A DNA stretch of 64,000 bases, taken from NCBI RefSeq assembly GCF_014207375.1, contig NZ_JACHEE010000005.1, positions 1 through 64,000 of the forward strand, in the 5' to 3' direction. This DNA comes from Arthrobacter sp. AZCC_0090 (lineage in GTDB: Bacteria; Actinomycetota; Actinomycetes; Actinomycetales; Micrococcaceae). Position numbers and translations under genes: made by a program. Shown piece after piece: positions 1 through 8,030 of this stretch. The notes beneath the pieces are model-generated. The model searched no databases. It was not told the origin of the DNA and saw only the letters and a list, made by a program, of their open reading frames with translations. How positions within the stretch are numbered: the stretch's first letter is position 1; each line of letters starts with the position of its first letter.

Positions 1-90
1 AACCCTCGGCTGGAAAACCCCCGCCCAAGCCCTCCAAGGAATTCTGGAAGAATCAGCAGCATAAGGACGTGTTGCAACGACCACTTGAAT
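1..90 (+). mobile_element. 3' end of an IS30-type transposase and probable IS right end
   Basis: The reading frame that starts at base 2 encodes TLGWKTPAQALQGILEESAA and stops at 62-64. The TLGWKTP(A)xA block is the usual C-terminal signature of IS30-family transposases. The sequence just after the stop (GTTGCAACGACC, about 70-82) looks like the terminal region of such elements, so the right end probably lies at about 80-100, but the exact boundary and target duplication cannot be fixed because the rest of the element lies outside the window. Whether the full copy is intact is unknown. Confidence 0.6.
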
Positions 91-110
91 CCGCCTGGGT
101 TTAAGGCACC

Positions 111-277
111 AAAGGTGAGCGAGCGTCAGGGGAAATTGCCACATAGGTGAGCGAGCGTTGGGGTTTTGGGGCATATATCTGCAGGAGCGTGCGAAGGTGG
201 GCACCCGCTCAAGTGCCGCCGTCGTCGTACGTCCGACGCTCGCTCAGATATCTCCGCCTTCCGCCCGACGCTCGCTC
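111..277. repeat. Nested inverted array of GTGAGCGAGCGTC units spaced 32 bp
   Basis: Two units reading GGTGAGCGAGCGT start at 114 and 146, 32 bp apart. Two units in the opposite orientation, CGACGCTCGCTC, start at 234 and 266, also 32 bp apart. The equal spacing means the inner and outer units could pair as one interrupted hairpin. The array lies between the IS remnant and the stop codon of the response regulator at 292. A related array lies at 33704-33859, also directly beyond the stop of a minus-strand gene. No coding potential was seen between the IS fragment and 292. The function is unknown; a REP-like dispersed element or a terminator are possibilities. Confidence 0.75.
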
Positions 278-291
278 GGATATTTGGAACG

Positions 292-963
292 TTAGAGGAG
301 GCGGCGTTCAGCGGCCCATTTGGTCAGTTCGTGACGGCTGGAGAGCTGGAGTTTGCGGAGCACCGCGGAAACATGGGTTTCCACGGTCTTGATGGAAATG
401 AACAGTTCCTTGGCCACCTCCTTGTAGCTGTAGCCACGGGCGATGAGGCGCATGACTTCCAGTTCCCTCGCGGAGAGGCGGTCCAGTTCGTCGTCGGCGA
501 TCTCCGCCGGGGAGGTCCCGAAGGCGTCCAGCACAAAACCGGCCAACCGCGGCGAGAAAACGGCGTCACCGTCGGCCACGCGGATCACGGCATCGGAGAT
601 CTCGGGGCCGGAAATGGTCTTGGTGACGTACCCGCGGGCCCCGGCCCGGATGACGGCAACGACGTCCTCGGCGGCATCGGACACGCTCAAGGCCAGGAAA
701 CTGGTGCTTCCGAGCAAGGGCACCGATGCGGTAATGACCTCCCGCCCGCCGCCGCCAATGCCACCGGGCAGATGGACGTCAAGCAGCACCACTTCCGGCC
801 GGACCTCGGCAATCACGGCAATGGCCTGCTCCACGGTTCCGGCCTCGCCCACGACGTCGATCCTGGAATCGAGATCGGCCTTGAGCCCGGAGCGGAATAT
901 GGCGTGATCGTCAACGATCACCACCCGGACCGTCCGCGGTGTTTGCTCTGGTGTGCCGCTCAT
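292..963 (-). CDS. LuxR/NarL-family response regulator
   Basis: This 223-residue protein is a DNA-binding response regulator. The N-terminal receiver domain has the acidic pair in VVIVDDHAIFRSGL, the phosphoacceptor Asp in VVLLDVHLPGG and the conserved Lys in GYVTKTIS. The C-terminal LuxR helix-turn-helix is seen from LSARELEVMRLIARGYS through SIKTVETHVSAVLRKL. The start codon overlaps the stop of the upstream sensor kinase in an ATGA, so the two are translationally coupled and form a cognate pair. The kinase carries a PspC domain and the divergent genes encode PspC proteins, which suggests control of an envelope-stress response; that role is inferred from context only. Confidence 0.93.
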   Translation of the reverse strand: MSGTPEQTPRTVRVVIVDDHAIFRSGLKADLDSRIDVVGEAGTVEQAIAVIAEVRPEVVLLDVHLPGGIGGGGREVITASVPLLGSTSFLALSVSDAAEDVVAVIRAGARGYVTKTISGPEISDAVIRVADGDAVFSPRLAGFVLDAFGTSPAEIADDELDRLSARELEVMRLIARGYSYKEVAKELFISIKTVETHVSAVLRKLQLSSRHELTKWAAERRLL

Positions 964-2384
964 GCTTTGGCCTCTCCATTTCGATTCTCTGCTTTGTCGG
1001 CGTTCTCGACGGGCAACTTCAGGCGGACCTCTGTGCCCTCGGAGCCGCTGCTGATCACTGCTGTACCGCCGTGGCGCTTCATCCGGCCGATGATCGATTC
1101 TTTGACACCAAGCCGGTCTTCCGGAACAGCATCCGGGTCAAAGCCCGGTCCCCGGTCTCTGACGAAAACCTCGCTGCCAGCATCCGAGCTCTCGAGGTAG
1201 ACGGACACGGCTCCGCCGCCATGCCGTGCAGCGTTGTGCATGGCCTCGCGAGCTGCGAGGACGAGGGCCTCGTGCCTGTCCGTCATGGCCGCGTCTCCCA
1301 CGCTGACGACATCCACGGCGTGCCCGTGCGCGTCCTCCACCTCGGCTGCGGCCGCCGCAATCCTCTCTGCCAGGAGTCCCGAGTCCTTGGCGGCGTCCCG
1401 GTATAGCCACGTGCGCAGTTCACGCTCCTGGGCACGTGCAAGGCGGATCACGTCTTGCTCGGAACCGGCGCGACGCTGGATCAAGGCAAGCGTCTGCAGC
1501 ACCGAGTCGTGCAGATGGGCTGCGATCTCGGCCCGCTCAGTCTCGCGAACGCGCCCCGCACGCTCGGTTTCAAGGTCTTTCCAGAACTTCAGGCCCCACG
1601 GCAGCAGCACTAGGGCGACACCACCCAACACCGCTATCGAGGCAAGTAGCGCGAGCCATGTCTGCTCCCACGAGCCTGAACCGGACACCATCACCAGCAC
1701 TCCAGCAACCACCAACGCCAATCCAGCGGCGAGGCGGACCCAGCCGCCGGCCTGATCCGCCTTGGTCTTGTCAACCAGCCCGGCCCTGCGCGTCTCATCC
1801 AGTTGCATCCACGCGATCGCCGCGCCGCCAAGAATGGCTGCAGCCGGGATCAGCGTGCCAAGAGGGACGTCGACGCCGAACTGCCGGGCGATCAGGATAG
1901 CGGCCACGAGAAGGAGGCCGGCTCCCAGCAGGATCTCCTTCCCGTACTGGATGCGCCGCACCCTGAACCAGGAGGCGAATACGGGAGGAGGGCCGGAAGG
2001 CGGCAGAGGCGGCGCTCCGCCGTCGGGCGCTGTTCCCTCAGATGCGCCATGGGCGCTCGGAGCCCAAGCAGCCGGCGTCCAACCAGGAGCGGGCGACCCT
2101 GTGGCCGACGTGGGGCCAGTGAAGGGAGGCAAACTCACTGCGGGGGCAATGGGCGACGCCGGGCGGCGGCTATTGCGGCGGGCGCTTTCATCGGCGGTAG
2201 GCACCATGACCCACAGCCAGGCGTAGAAGGCCAAGCCTGCACCGCTGGCGAACGAGGCAAGGACCATCCCGAGCCGGACGTACTTCACTGGCCAGCCCAA
2301 ATGGTCGGCCAAGCCGCTGCAGACACCCGCAATCATGCGATCGCTGCTGCGGACCAGCGGCGGGCGTTGCGTGGCGATTGTCAT
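960..2384 (-). CDS. Sensor histidine kinase with N-terminal PspC domain
   Basis: The predicted product has 474 residues. A PspC domain lies at about residues 15-70 (SDRMIAGVCSGLADHLGW onward, ending in a membrane helix). A proline/glycine-rich linker follows, then about five further membrane helices (roughly residues 135-270). The cytoplasmic part has a HisKA_3 dimerisation box with the phosphoacceptor His in AAHLHDSVLQTLALI, and a HATPase_c domain with the N-box REAMHNAARHGGG and the G-box VRDRGPGFDPD. The start at 2384 (MTIATQRPP) was chosen over longer in-frame extensions because those read as arginine/serine-rich shadow sequence. It partners the LuxR-type regulator. Kinases of this build usually sense envelope state; the signal here is unknown. 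Confidence 0.9.
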   Translation of the reverse strand: MTIATQRPPLVRSSDRMIAGVCSGLADHLGWPVKYVRLGMVLASFASGAGLAFYAWLWVMVPTADESARRNSRRPASPIAPAVSLPPFTGPTSATGSPAPGWTPAAWAPSAHGASEGTAPDGGAPPLPPSGPPPVFASWFRVRRIQYGKEILLGAGLLLVAAILIARQFGVDVPLGTLIPAAAILGGAAIAWMQLDETRRAGLVDKTKADQAGGWVRLAAGLALVVAGVLVMVSGSGSWEQTWLALLASIAVLGGVALVLLPWGLKFWKDLETERAGRVRETERAEIAAHLHDSVLQTLALIQRRAGSEQDVIRLARAQERELRTWLYRDAAKDSGLLAERIAAAAAEVEDAHGHAVDVVSVGDAAMTDRHEALVLAAREAMHNAARHGGGAVSVYLESSDAGSEVFVRDRGPGFDPDAVPEDRLGVKESIIGRMKRHGGTAVISSGSEGTEVRLKLPVENADKAENRNGEAKA

Positions 2385-2434
2385 GAATCCATCCAAACAC
2401 GGATCAAGGCCTTCGGCGCTGGAAGCAGGGCATC

Positions 2435-2463
2435 TCAGGGGGGCACTCAGGGAACGTTCAGGG
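2435..2463. promoter_or_regulatory. Three TCAGGG direct repeats in the divergent PspC promoter region
   Basis: TCAGGG occurs at 2435-2440, 2447-2452 and 2458-2463, with start-to-start spacings of 12 and 11 bp, so the copies lie on roughly the same face of the helix. They sit in the 125-bp gap between the divergently transcribed kinase (start 2384) and the PspC protein (start 2510). They are a plausible binding site for the LuxR-type regulator encoded next door. This is inference from position and spacing. Confidence 0.45.
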
Positions 2464-2509
2464 TATCCCCCAATAGAGGGAGAAGGTCGCCGGACGGCAA
2501 GATCGAAGT

Positions 2510-4051
2510 ATGAACTCGAACAGCATGAATCCAGAGGACTCCGGACACCCTGCGGATCCCGGGCAACCCGAGGAATCCAGCGAGCCGGCCGGGATCGGCT
2601 CGCCGGTAGAACCCACGCGGCAAAACACCGGCGGCACCGAGAGCGGTAGCACCGCAAACACCGGCGGCACCGCACCGAACTATGCCGTCCCCGCGCCCCC
2701 ACAGAACTTTTTCAACTGGATCCGCAGCCAAGGCATCAGCCGTGGCCGGGACCGGTGGATGGGCGGCGTGGCCAGTGGCATCGCGCACCGCTTCGGCATC
2801 GATCCTTTGATCGTCCGCGGCATCTTCATCATCCTCACCGTCTTCGCCGGCATCGGCATCCTGCTCTACGGCATCGCCTGGGCGCTCCTGCCGGAACCCG
2901 ATGGCCGCATTCACGCCCAAGAGGCCGGCGCCGGGCGCTGGTCTGCAGGCATGACCGGCGCCGTCATCACCACCATCATCGGATTGCCAAGCCTCGGCCG
3001 CGGTTTCTGGGGATGGGGCTGGAACGGCCTTCCAGGGCTCTTCTGGACGCTGTTCTGGATTGGCGGCGTCATCTACTTGATCTATTTCCTGGTCCAGCGC
3101 AGCAAGTCCCGCAGCGGAGGACGATCCATGGGAACCCAACACTTTGCGCCTGCTCCGGGCACCCCGGGCGCCGGCACATCAGGCGGCGTCTACGGGGCAG
3201 CGCAGAGTACCTCCTATGAAGGCGGCATGCACGGCTACGGCGCTGTATCGCCGTCGGGCACGCTCCCGCCGTCGGGCGCGGGCTATTCCGGCCCGCCCAA
3301 CAGCGGCCAGTACGGCGCGGGTGCCTACGGGGCTGGCGGGCCCGCCGCGCCTTCGGGCCCCTTCAATCCAGCCGGGCCCTACCCGCCGGGTGGCGGACAC
3401 GACCGGTCCCAGCGACCCAAACGGCAGGGACCGGGCGCGGCTATCGTAGCTGTCTCCGCGGGGGCGGCCCTGCTTGCTGGCGGAACGCTCAAGCTTCTCG
3501 ACGCCGGCAACGTCATCCATCTCGGTGACGCCGCCAACGCGGTGGTCTGGGCCACGGGCGCGGGAGTCCTCGGCCTCGGCATCCTGGTTGCCGGACTTCG
3601 TGGCCGAACTTCGGGGCTGCTGGGATTCCTGGCCGTCGCGACGCTGGTGATCGGGGGCATCTTCAATATCGCACCCACTGCGGACCACTTCCGTCTCCAG
3701 AATGGCCAATGGAATCCCGTAAGCATCGACGATGCCCGCAAAGGCTTCGACATTACGGGAGCCAACGGGACCGTTGATTTGACGAAGTTGAATGTGAGCG
3801 CGCCGCTGAGCGCCGACGTCGTAGTTCCGATGGACGTGACCGCGAGCAACATCAAACTCCTCATCCCGGCAAACGTCCCGGTGGTAGTCCAAGCGAACAT
3901 GACCTTCGCGAACCTCAAGCAAGACCCCAGCGCCATCAGCCATAGCAGCAACGGCAATCAGAACAGCTTCAACACCGACAAGCCTGGCGCCAAGCTGATC
4001 ATCAAGCTCGACGGCACCTTCAGCAATGTCACCGTCCAGGAAGGAAACTGA
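2510..4051 (+). CDS. PspC-domain membrane protein with LiaF-like C-terminus
   Basis: The product has 513 residues. The first 70 residues are a Pro/Gly/Thr/Ser-rich cytoplasmic tail. A PspC domain follows (about 78-140: RDRWMGGVASGIAHRFGI, then a membrane helix ending in AWALLPEPDG). More helices lie at about 150-200, then a Gly/Tyr/Pro-rich low-complexity stretch (about 210-300), three helices (about 310-385) and a C-terminal repetitive beta region starting near VDLTKLNVSAPLSADVVV that resembles LiaF/DUF2154-type envelope-stress domains. It is divergent from the two-component pair and followed 1 bp later by a small membrane protein. A second in-frame ATG lies 15 bp downstream (MNPED). Confidence 0.85.
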   Translation: MNSNSMNPEDSGHPADPGQPEESSEPAGIGSPVEPTRQNTGGTESGSTANTGGTAPNYAVPAPPQNFFNWIRSQGISRGRDRWMGGVASGIAHRFGIDPLIVRGIFIILTVFAGIGILLYGIAWALLPEPDGRIHAQEAGAGRWSAGMTGAVITTIIGLPSLGRGFWGWGWNGLPGLFWTLFWIGGVIYLIYFLVQRSKSRSGGRSMGTQHFAPAPGTPGAGTSGGVYGAAQSTSYEGGMHGYGAVSPSGTLPPSGAGYSGPPNSGQYGAGAYGAGGPAAPSGPFNPAGPYPPGGGHDRSQRPKRQGPGAAIVAVSAGAALLAGGTLKLLDAGNVIHLGDAANAVVWATGAGVLGLGILVAGLRGRTSGLLGFLAVATLVIGGIFNIAPTADHFRLQNGQWNPVSIDDARKGFDITGANGTVDLTKLNVSAPLSADVVVPMDVTASNIKLLIPANVPVVVQANMTFANLKQDPSAISHSSNGNQNSFNTDKPGAKLIIKLDGTFSNVTVQEGN

Positions 4052-4052
4052 C

Positions 4053-4358
4053 ATGAGTACGCACGAACCCGCTCCCAGGTTTGGAACGAGCCACTCAGCA
4101 TCTGAGCCCGTGGTGCAGGCTGCCCGGGCCAGGGTCGGCACCGTGGTCTGGGGGCTGATCGTCCTGGCACTCGCAGCCTTGATCGTCATTTCCAAGCTCG
4201 GCCTAGTGGCCCTCAATGGCAATTACGTACTGATAGGGCTCATGATCGGGGCCGGTGCGGCGCTCGTGATCGGCGGCCTGCTGTCGGCCCGTTCACGAAA
4301 AGGCAACGGGTCCGCCCCGGGCTCCGGGTCCAGCGCCGCCGATTCTGACGGCCAATAG
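4053..4358 (+). CDS. Small membrane protein of the PspC cluster
   Basis: The product is a 101-residue protein with a polar N-terminus (MSTHEPAPRFGTS), two predicted membrane helices (about 30-50 and 57-77) and a short Gly/Ser-rich tail. The start at 4053 lies 1 bp beyond the TGA of the upstream PspC gene and has AGGAAA about 8 bp before it. An in-frame start at 4026 would overlap the upstream gene and is less likely. No known domain was recognised. It is probably cotranscribed with the PspC proteins and may act with them at the membrane. Confidence 0.8.
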   Translation: MSTHEPAPRFGTSHSASEPVVQAARARVGTVVWGLIVLALAALIVISKLGLVALNGNYVLIGLMIGAGAALVIGGLLSARSRKGNGSAPGSGSSAADSDGQ

Positions 4359-4404
4359 GAAACCGACACGTGACAAAGCAGCCACAACAGGGAAGGCTCT
4401 AGCC

Positions 4405-4659
4405 ATGAACAAGTTCTTCAGCATCGTCCGGGGCATAGGCCTCAAGCGCGGTCCGCAGCGTTGGCTCGGAGGGGTTTGCGGTGGCATTGCCGCCAAGCTG
4501 AACGTGGACGTTGCCTACGTCCGCGTTGGCTACCTGCTCTTCTGCCTTCTGCCTGGACCTGCCGTGGTGATCTACGTGGTGGCGTGGCTGCTACTTCCCA
4601 ACCAGAACGGCACCATTGCGCTGGAATCTTTCCTGAACCAGCGCTCGCAAGGCAAATAA
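4405..4659 (+). CDS. Small PspC-domain protein
   Basis: The product has 84 residues and consists almost entirely of one PspC domain: RGPQRWLGGVCGGIAAKL, then a membrane helix, then VVAWLLLPNQNGTI. It begins with ATG preceded by GGAAGG at a suitable distance. It is the third PspC domain in this 4-kb cluster (kinase, large PspC protein and this one). The family is typically linked to phage-shock or envelope-stress sensing at the inner membrane. The precise role here is inferred. Confidence 0.88.
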   Translation: MNKFFSIVRGIGLKRGPQRWLGGVCGGIAAKLNVDVAYVRVGYLLFCLLPGPAVVIYVVAWLLLPNQNGTIALESFLNQRSQGK

Positions 4660-4705
4660 GGAGACCTGGCCCAGCGGGTTCACTGGGCTTGGGCGAATTC
4701 ACACC

Positions 4706-4743
4706 AGCGCTCCGCCCGTGTGGCGGGGCGCTAGGTCTTTTAT
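4706..4743 (+). terminator. Rho-independent terminator of the PspC operon
   Basis: Arms AGCGCTCCGCC (4706-4716) and GGCGGGGCGCT (4722-4732) form an 11-bp stem with one G-T pair and a 5-nt loop. A short T-rich tail (TCTTTTAT) follows. It lies about 47 bp beyond the stop of the small PspC gene. The remaining bases up to the next gene at 4970 show no further recognisable feature. Confidence 0.75.
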
Positions 4744-4969
4744 CCCAGCCCGTCGTGGTCCGAGCCAGCTGCCGTCGTCCAAACCGCTGTCGAGGATCGC
4801 GGCGAGGTTGGCGGCAAGTTGTTAACGCCAAGTTCCGATGTGAATACGGGTAGTCGTTACTCGCGCCTAGTCGAAGGAATCGCCTTACGCTGGGCCGCAA
4901 AGCCGCTGATTGCCGTCCGCGAAGGGCTCAATCCGTCAACGCCAGGCATCCAGAAGAACGGAGTGGCAA

Positions 4970-5908
4970 TTGTTCGCAGGATCAACTATCGGGGCATCAC
5001 GGGAATCGTCTGGGCATTTCAGGAATGCACTCGCCCGGCGACGCCGCCTGAGTGGCGCAACCGCATGCCTGCTTGCCTTCACCACGCTGACCGGATTCGG
5101 TGCCCCCGCCCGGGCCGACGCCTCGCCGCATATTTTCTTCCAATTCACGACGTACATGGACACCACGGAGGTCGGAGGCGGCCCCTATACTCCGTTGCGC
5201 ATCACATACCAATTCGACCCATCCCTGGCCCCGGGCTCAGGCGCCTCCGGCTCGGGGGAGCGGTACACCTCGTATGGACCCCTCGACCGGACGGTCATCG
5301 AGATCAGCGGACAATGCGTGGTAGTTTCCGGGTCCGGCACCGAAATTATTGTCTTCAACAACGCCGGAACGACCTTCGTTGAAGACTCCTACGCTGTCAC
5401 GGCGGCAAGTCCCGCTACCACTGGAAAAACCCTCTTCGGCTTGGATCTCGATCTGGTACTGTTCGTGCTCATCGACCCCGATCGCACAATGTTCACCGAT
5501 ACGAGCCTGCCAACGAATGTCCAGTTCGCCCAAGACGCCGAAGGCCAGCAGACGAGCATTCTCCTGGCTGATCCAGCCTCCGGTCGTGACAAGCTTCTGT
5601 TTTCGGATTTTCCCTTCGCCCAACTCCTCGCGTACTCCCCGGACGAGATCATGGCGGGACTCAGTGAAAAGATCGGAAGCCTGCACCTGAATCCCGGCAT
5701 CTCAAACTCTCTGACAACGACCCTCTCGAAGGTCGTTGGCTATTCGAGCGGAAGCTCGACAAAAGACAGGCAGAAGGCCAAGCAGGAACTCCAAAGGTTC
5801 ATCAACCAGGTGTCTGGTCTCCAGGGCAACGTCATCAAGGATGCGGACGCGAACTCGCTGATCGGTAGCGCAAGCAAATGGATCGACACCATGCCCGCCT
5901 GCGGCTGA
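4970..5908 (+). CDS. Secreted protein of unknown function with helical C-terminal domain
   Basis: The product (312 residues from TTG 4970) has an arginine-rich n-region, a hydrophobic segment (LSGATACLLAFTTLTGFG) and a likely signal-peptidase site after APARA. TTG 4970 was preferred to the TTG at 4910 because GGAG lies 6 bp upstream; no in-frame ATG precedes the signal peptide, so the start is uncertain. The mature part begins with a beta-rich domain resembling the exported domains seen in some PEP-CTERM-type proteins (FFQFTTYM, ITYQFDP), but there is no sorting motif. The last 75 residues (LTTTLSKVVGY through LIGSASKWID) resemble the small helical FIVAR/FIMAH-like domain of surface proteins. 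The function is unknown. Confidence 0.7.
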   Translation: MFAGSTIGASRESSGHFRNALARRRRLSGATACLLAFTTLTGFGAPARADASPHIFFQFTTYMDTTEVGGGPYTPLRITYQFDPSLAPGSGASGSGERYTSYGPLDRTVIEISGQCVVVSGSGTEIIVFNNAGTTFVEDSYAVTAASPATTGKTLFGLDLDLVLFVLIDPDRTMFTDTSLPTNVQFAQDAEGQQTSILLADPASGRDKLLFSDFPFAQLLAYSPDEIMAGLSEKIGSLHLNPGISNSLTTTLSKVVGYSSGSSTKDRQKAKQELQRFINQVSGLQGNVIKDADANSLIGSASKWIDTMPACG

Positions 5909-6080
5909 TCTGGCAGGGCGGGGCGCCCTCACCATTGAACCAGACTCCGTCCATCCTGCGGCTTGGTCTCCGGCGACGGTCAGCTTCCCAGTCGCGACGA
6001 ATGCTTCGAGCTCATATCTCCTGCTTCCCCCGATATTTCCATATGGTTTCAGGCTCCTCATCTCCCGCTTTGGTCATGGT

Positions 6081-6111
6081 TTGTGTCCTACCCCACATTG
6101 CCGCCTACAAT
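6081..6111 (+). promoter_or_regulatory. Possible promoter of pfkA
   Basis: A good -10 hexamer TACAAT (6106-6111) is preceded by a weak -35 TTGTGT (6081-6086) with a long 19-bp spacer. It lies 60 bp upstream of the pfkA start in an otherwise featureless 260-bp gap. The call rests on the -10 match only. Confidence 0.3.
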
Positions 6112-6170
6112 CGTTGTGAGCTCAGCGTGGCGCTCTGCACGTATACCTCCTAACCAGGATTTGAGCCCTC

Positions 6171-7196
6171 ATGAAAATTGGAATCCTTACCAGCGGTGGC
6201 GACTGCCCCGGACTCAACGCGGTTATCCGTGGCGCCGTCCTCAAGGGAATTGCGATTCACGGCCAGGAATTCGTAGGTTTCCGGGACGGTTGGCGCGGCG
6301 TCGTGGAGGGCGACGTCATCGACATTCCCCGGACCATGGTCCGCGGCATCGCCAAGCAGGGCGGAACCATCCTCGGTACGTCCCGCACCAACCCGTTCGA
6401 GAACGGCGGTGGGCCTGACGTCATTAAGGCCCACATGGACCGTCTCGGCATCGACGCCATCATTGCCATCGGCGGCGAAGGCACCCTGGCTGCCGCTAAG
6501 CGCCTCACCGACGCCGGGTTAAAGATTGTTGGCGTTCCCAAGACCGTGGACAACGACCTCGACGCCACTGACTACACCTTCGGTTTCGATACCGCCGTCC
6601 AGATCGCCACCGAGGCCATCGACCGCCTGCGCACCACCGGAGAATCGCACCACCGCTGCATGATCGCCGAGGTCATGGGCCGCCACGTAGGCTGGATCGC
6701 CTTGCACGCTGGCATGGCTGCCGGTGCCCACGCCATTTTGATCCCCGAGCAGAAGGTCAGCATCGAGCAGATCACCGAGTGGGTCCAGGAGGCCCACGAT
6801 CGTGGCCGCGCGCCCTTGATTGTGGTCGCCGAAGGCTTTGTTCCCGACCACATGGAGGCCCCGCACTCCGAACGCGGTTTGGACACTTTTGGCCGGCCTC
6901 GCCTGGGTGGCATCGCGGATCAGCTCGCTCCGGAAATCGAAGCCCGTACCGGGATAGAAACCCGCGCCACGATCCTCGGCCACATCCAGCGCGGCGGAGT
7001 CCCGTCGGCGTTTGACCGCGTGCTCGCTACCCGCTTGGGCATGGCAGCAACCGATTCCGTCGTGGAAGGCCGCTGGGGAACCATGGTGGCCCTCAAAGGC
7101 ACGGACATCGAGCACGTGGGCTTCGAAGCCGCCTTGGGTAAGCTCAAGACCGTCCCGCAGCACCGCTACGACGAGGCGGCGGTTTTGTTCGGTTAG
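6171..7196 (+). CDS. pfkA: 6-phosphofructokinase
   Basis: This 341-residue enzyme phosphorylates fructose 6-phosphate to the 1,6-bisphosphate in glycolysis. The nucleotide loop GILTSGGDCPGLNAV is at the N-terminus, followed by GGEGTLAAAKRL, the catalytic motif PKTVDNDL and the substrate motif MGRHVGWIA. In the E. coli numbering the residue at 104 is Gly (GGEG), as in ATP-dependent enzymes, while position 124 is Lys (PKTVDND), as in pyrophosphate-dependent ones. This combination is known from the actinobacterial group III enzymes that normally use ATP. The gene stands alone with its own terminator downstream. Confidence 0.95.
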   Translation: MKIGILTSGGDCPGLNAVIRGAVLKGIAIHGQEFVGFRDGWRGVVEGDVIDIPRTMVRGIAKQGGTILGTSRTNPFENGGGPDVIKAHMDRLGIDAIIAIGGEGTLAAAKRLTDAGLKIVGVPKTVDNDLDATDYTFGFDTAVQIATEAIDRLRTTGESHHRCMIAEVMGRHVGWIALHAGMAAGAHAILIPEQKVSIEQITEWVQEAHDRGRAPLIVVAEGFVPDHMEAPHSERGLDTFGRPRLGGIADQLAPEIEARTGIETRATILGHIQRGGVPSAFDRVLATRLGMAATDSVVEGRWGTMVALKGTDIEHVGFEAALGKLKTVPQHRYDEAAVLFG

Positions 7197-7224
7197 ACCG
7201 GTCTTCACAGGCAAGTCCGAAAGG

Positions 7225-7266
7225 GCAAGCAGGCGATCCAGTTCGCCTGCTTGCTCCTTCCTTTTT
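7225..7266 (+). terminator. Terminator of pfkA
   Basis: A perfect 12-bp stem pairs GCAAGCAGGCGA (7225-7236) with TCGCCTGCTTGC (7243-7254) across a 6-nt loop, followed by the T-rich tail TCCTTCCTTTTT. It lies 29 bp beyond the pfkA stop. Confidence 0.9.
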
Positions 7267-7290
7267 CAAGGACTGCATAGACTCGATGTC

Positions 7291-8022
7291 ATGGAACTTG
7301 ATGCGGGATCGGCCGAAATTGTGCTGCTGGCCTGGGCCCGTCATTTGGGGTTCGACGACGAAGCTTTCAGTTTCGCTTCCGGGTCGCCCGCTGCCCGTCC
7401 CGGTGAGCGCTTAGTCCGGGAAGACGAAGACGCAGAGTCGATCACGTTTGTGAGGCTGTTTGGCCGCTCCGCCCTGGTGGCTCCGACATGGGCGTTGGCT
7501 GCCGCCGTCGAACTCTCAGACGATGAGCTCAGCGAGCATTCCGCACTCTTGCGGCTCAGCCGCGAGCACGGGGGCCACGGCCTCGGAACATCCGCGCTCC
7601 TCTTCGCCGACGATCTTCCCCTCTTCCAGCCTGGCGGGGAAGTCACCGTCTCCCACGGCCACCCCGAGGCGATCGAATTGGAGGGAAGATGCCCTCCGGA
7701 CGACGTCAATGAAGTCCACCTCTCAAGGATGGACCATCATTTCACGGTGATGGATGGCAACGAACCGGACCGTGAACCGGTGGCCTGCGGAGCCTATGCC
7801 GAGTGGCAAGGGATCCTCGCAGATATGGGAGTCCTGGTGCCACCGGAATTTCGCAGGCAGGGACTCGGAACCCTGGCTGCCTCGATCGCGGCACACGAGG
7901 CACTTGCCTCCGGCCTGACGCTGCAATGGAGAACGGCGCTGGACAACCGCGGGTCGCTGGCCTTGGCGCGAAAGCTGGGATTCGTCGACGGCGGAATCCA
8001 GACGTCGGTGCTGCTTCGCTAG
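7291..8022 (+). CDS. GNAT-family N-acetyltransferase
   Basis: The 243-residue product has a C-terminal acetyltransferase fold at about residues 165-243. The acyl-CoA-binding motif A is visible as VLVPPEFRRQGLGTLAASIA, followed by the NRGSLALARKLGFVDGG block typical of motif B. The N-terminal 150 residues are less conserved and may form a degenerate second GNAT domain. It begins at ATG 7291, 25 bp beyond the pfkA terminator, so it probably has its own promoter. The substrate is unknown. It converges on the DHA2 exporter gene. Confidence 0.82.
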   Translation: MELDAGSAEIVLLAWARHLGFDDEAFSFASGSPAARPGERLVREDEDAESITFVRLFGRSALVAPTWALAAAVELSDDELSEHSALLRLSREHGGHGLGTSALLFADDLPLFQPGGEVTVSHGHPEAIELEGRCPPDDVNEVHLSRMDHHFTVMDGNEPDREPVACGAYAEWQGILADMGVLVPPEFRRQGLGTLAASIAAHEALASGLTLQWRTALDNRGSLALARKLGFVDGGIQTSVLLR

Positions 8023-8030
8023 CTCTCTCT

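Noticed and set aside
4461-5382. Overlapping plus-strand frames around 4461-4853 and 4819-5382
   Set aside because: They cross the small PspC gene, its terminator and the secreted protein gene in wrong frames and show no motifs.
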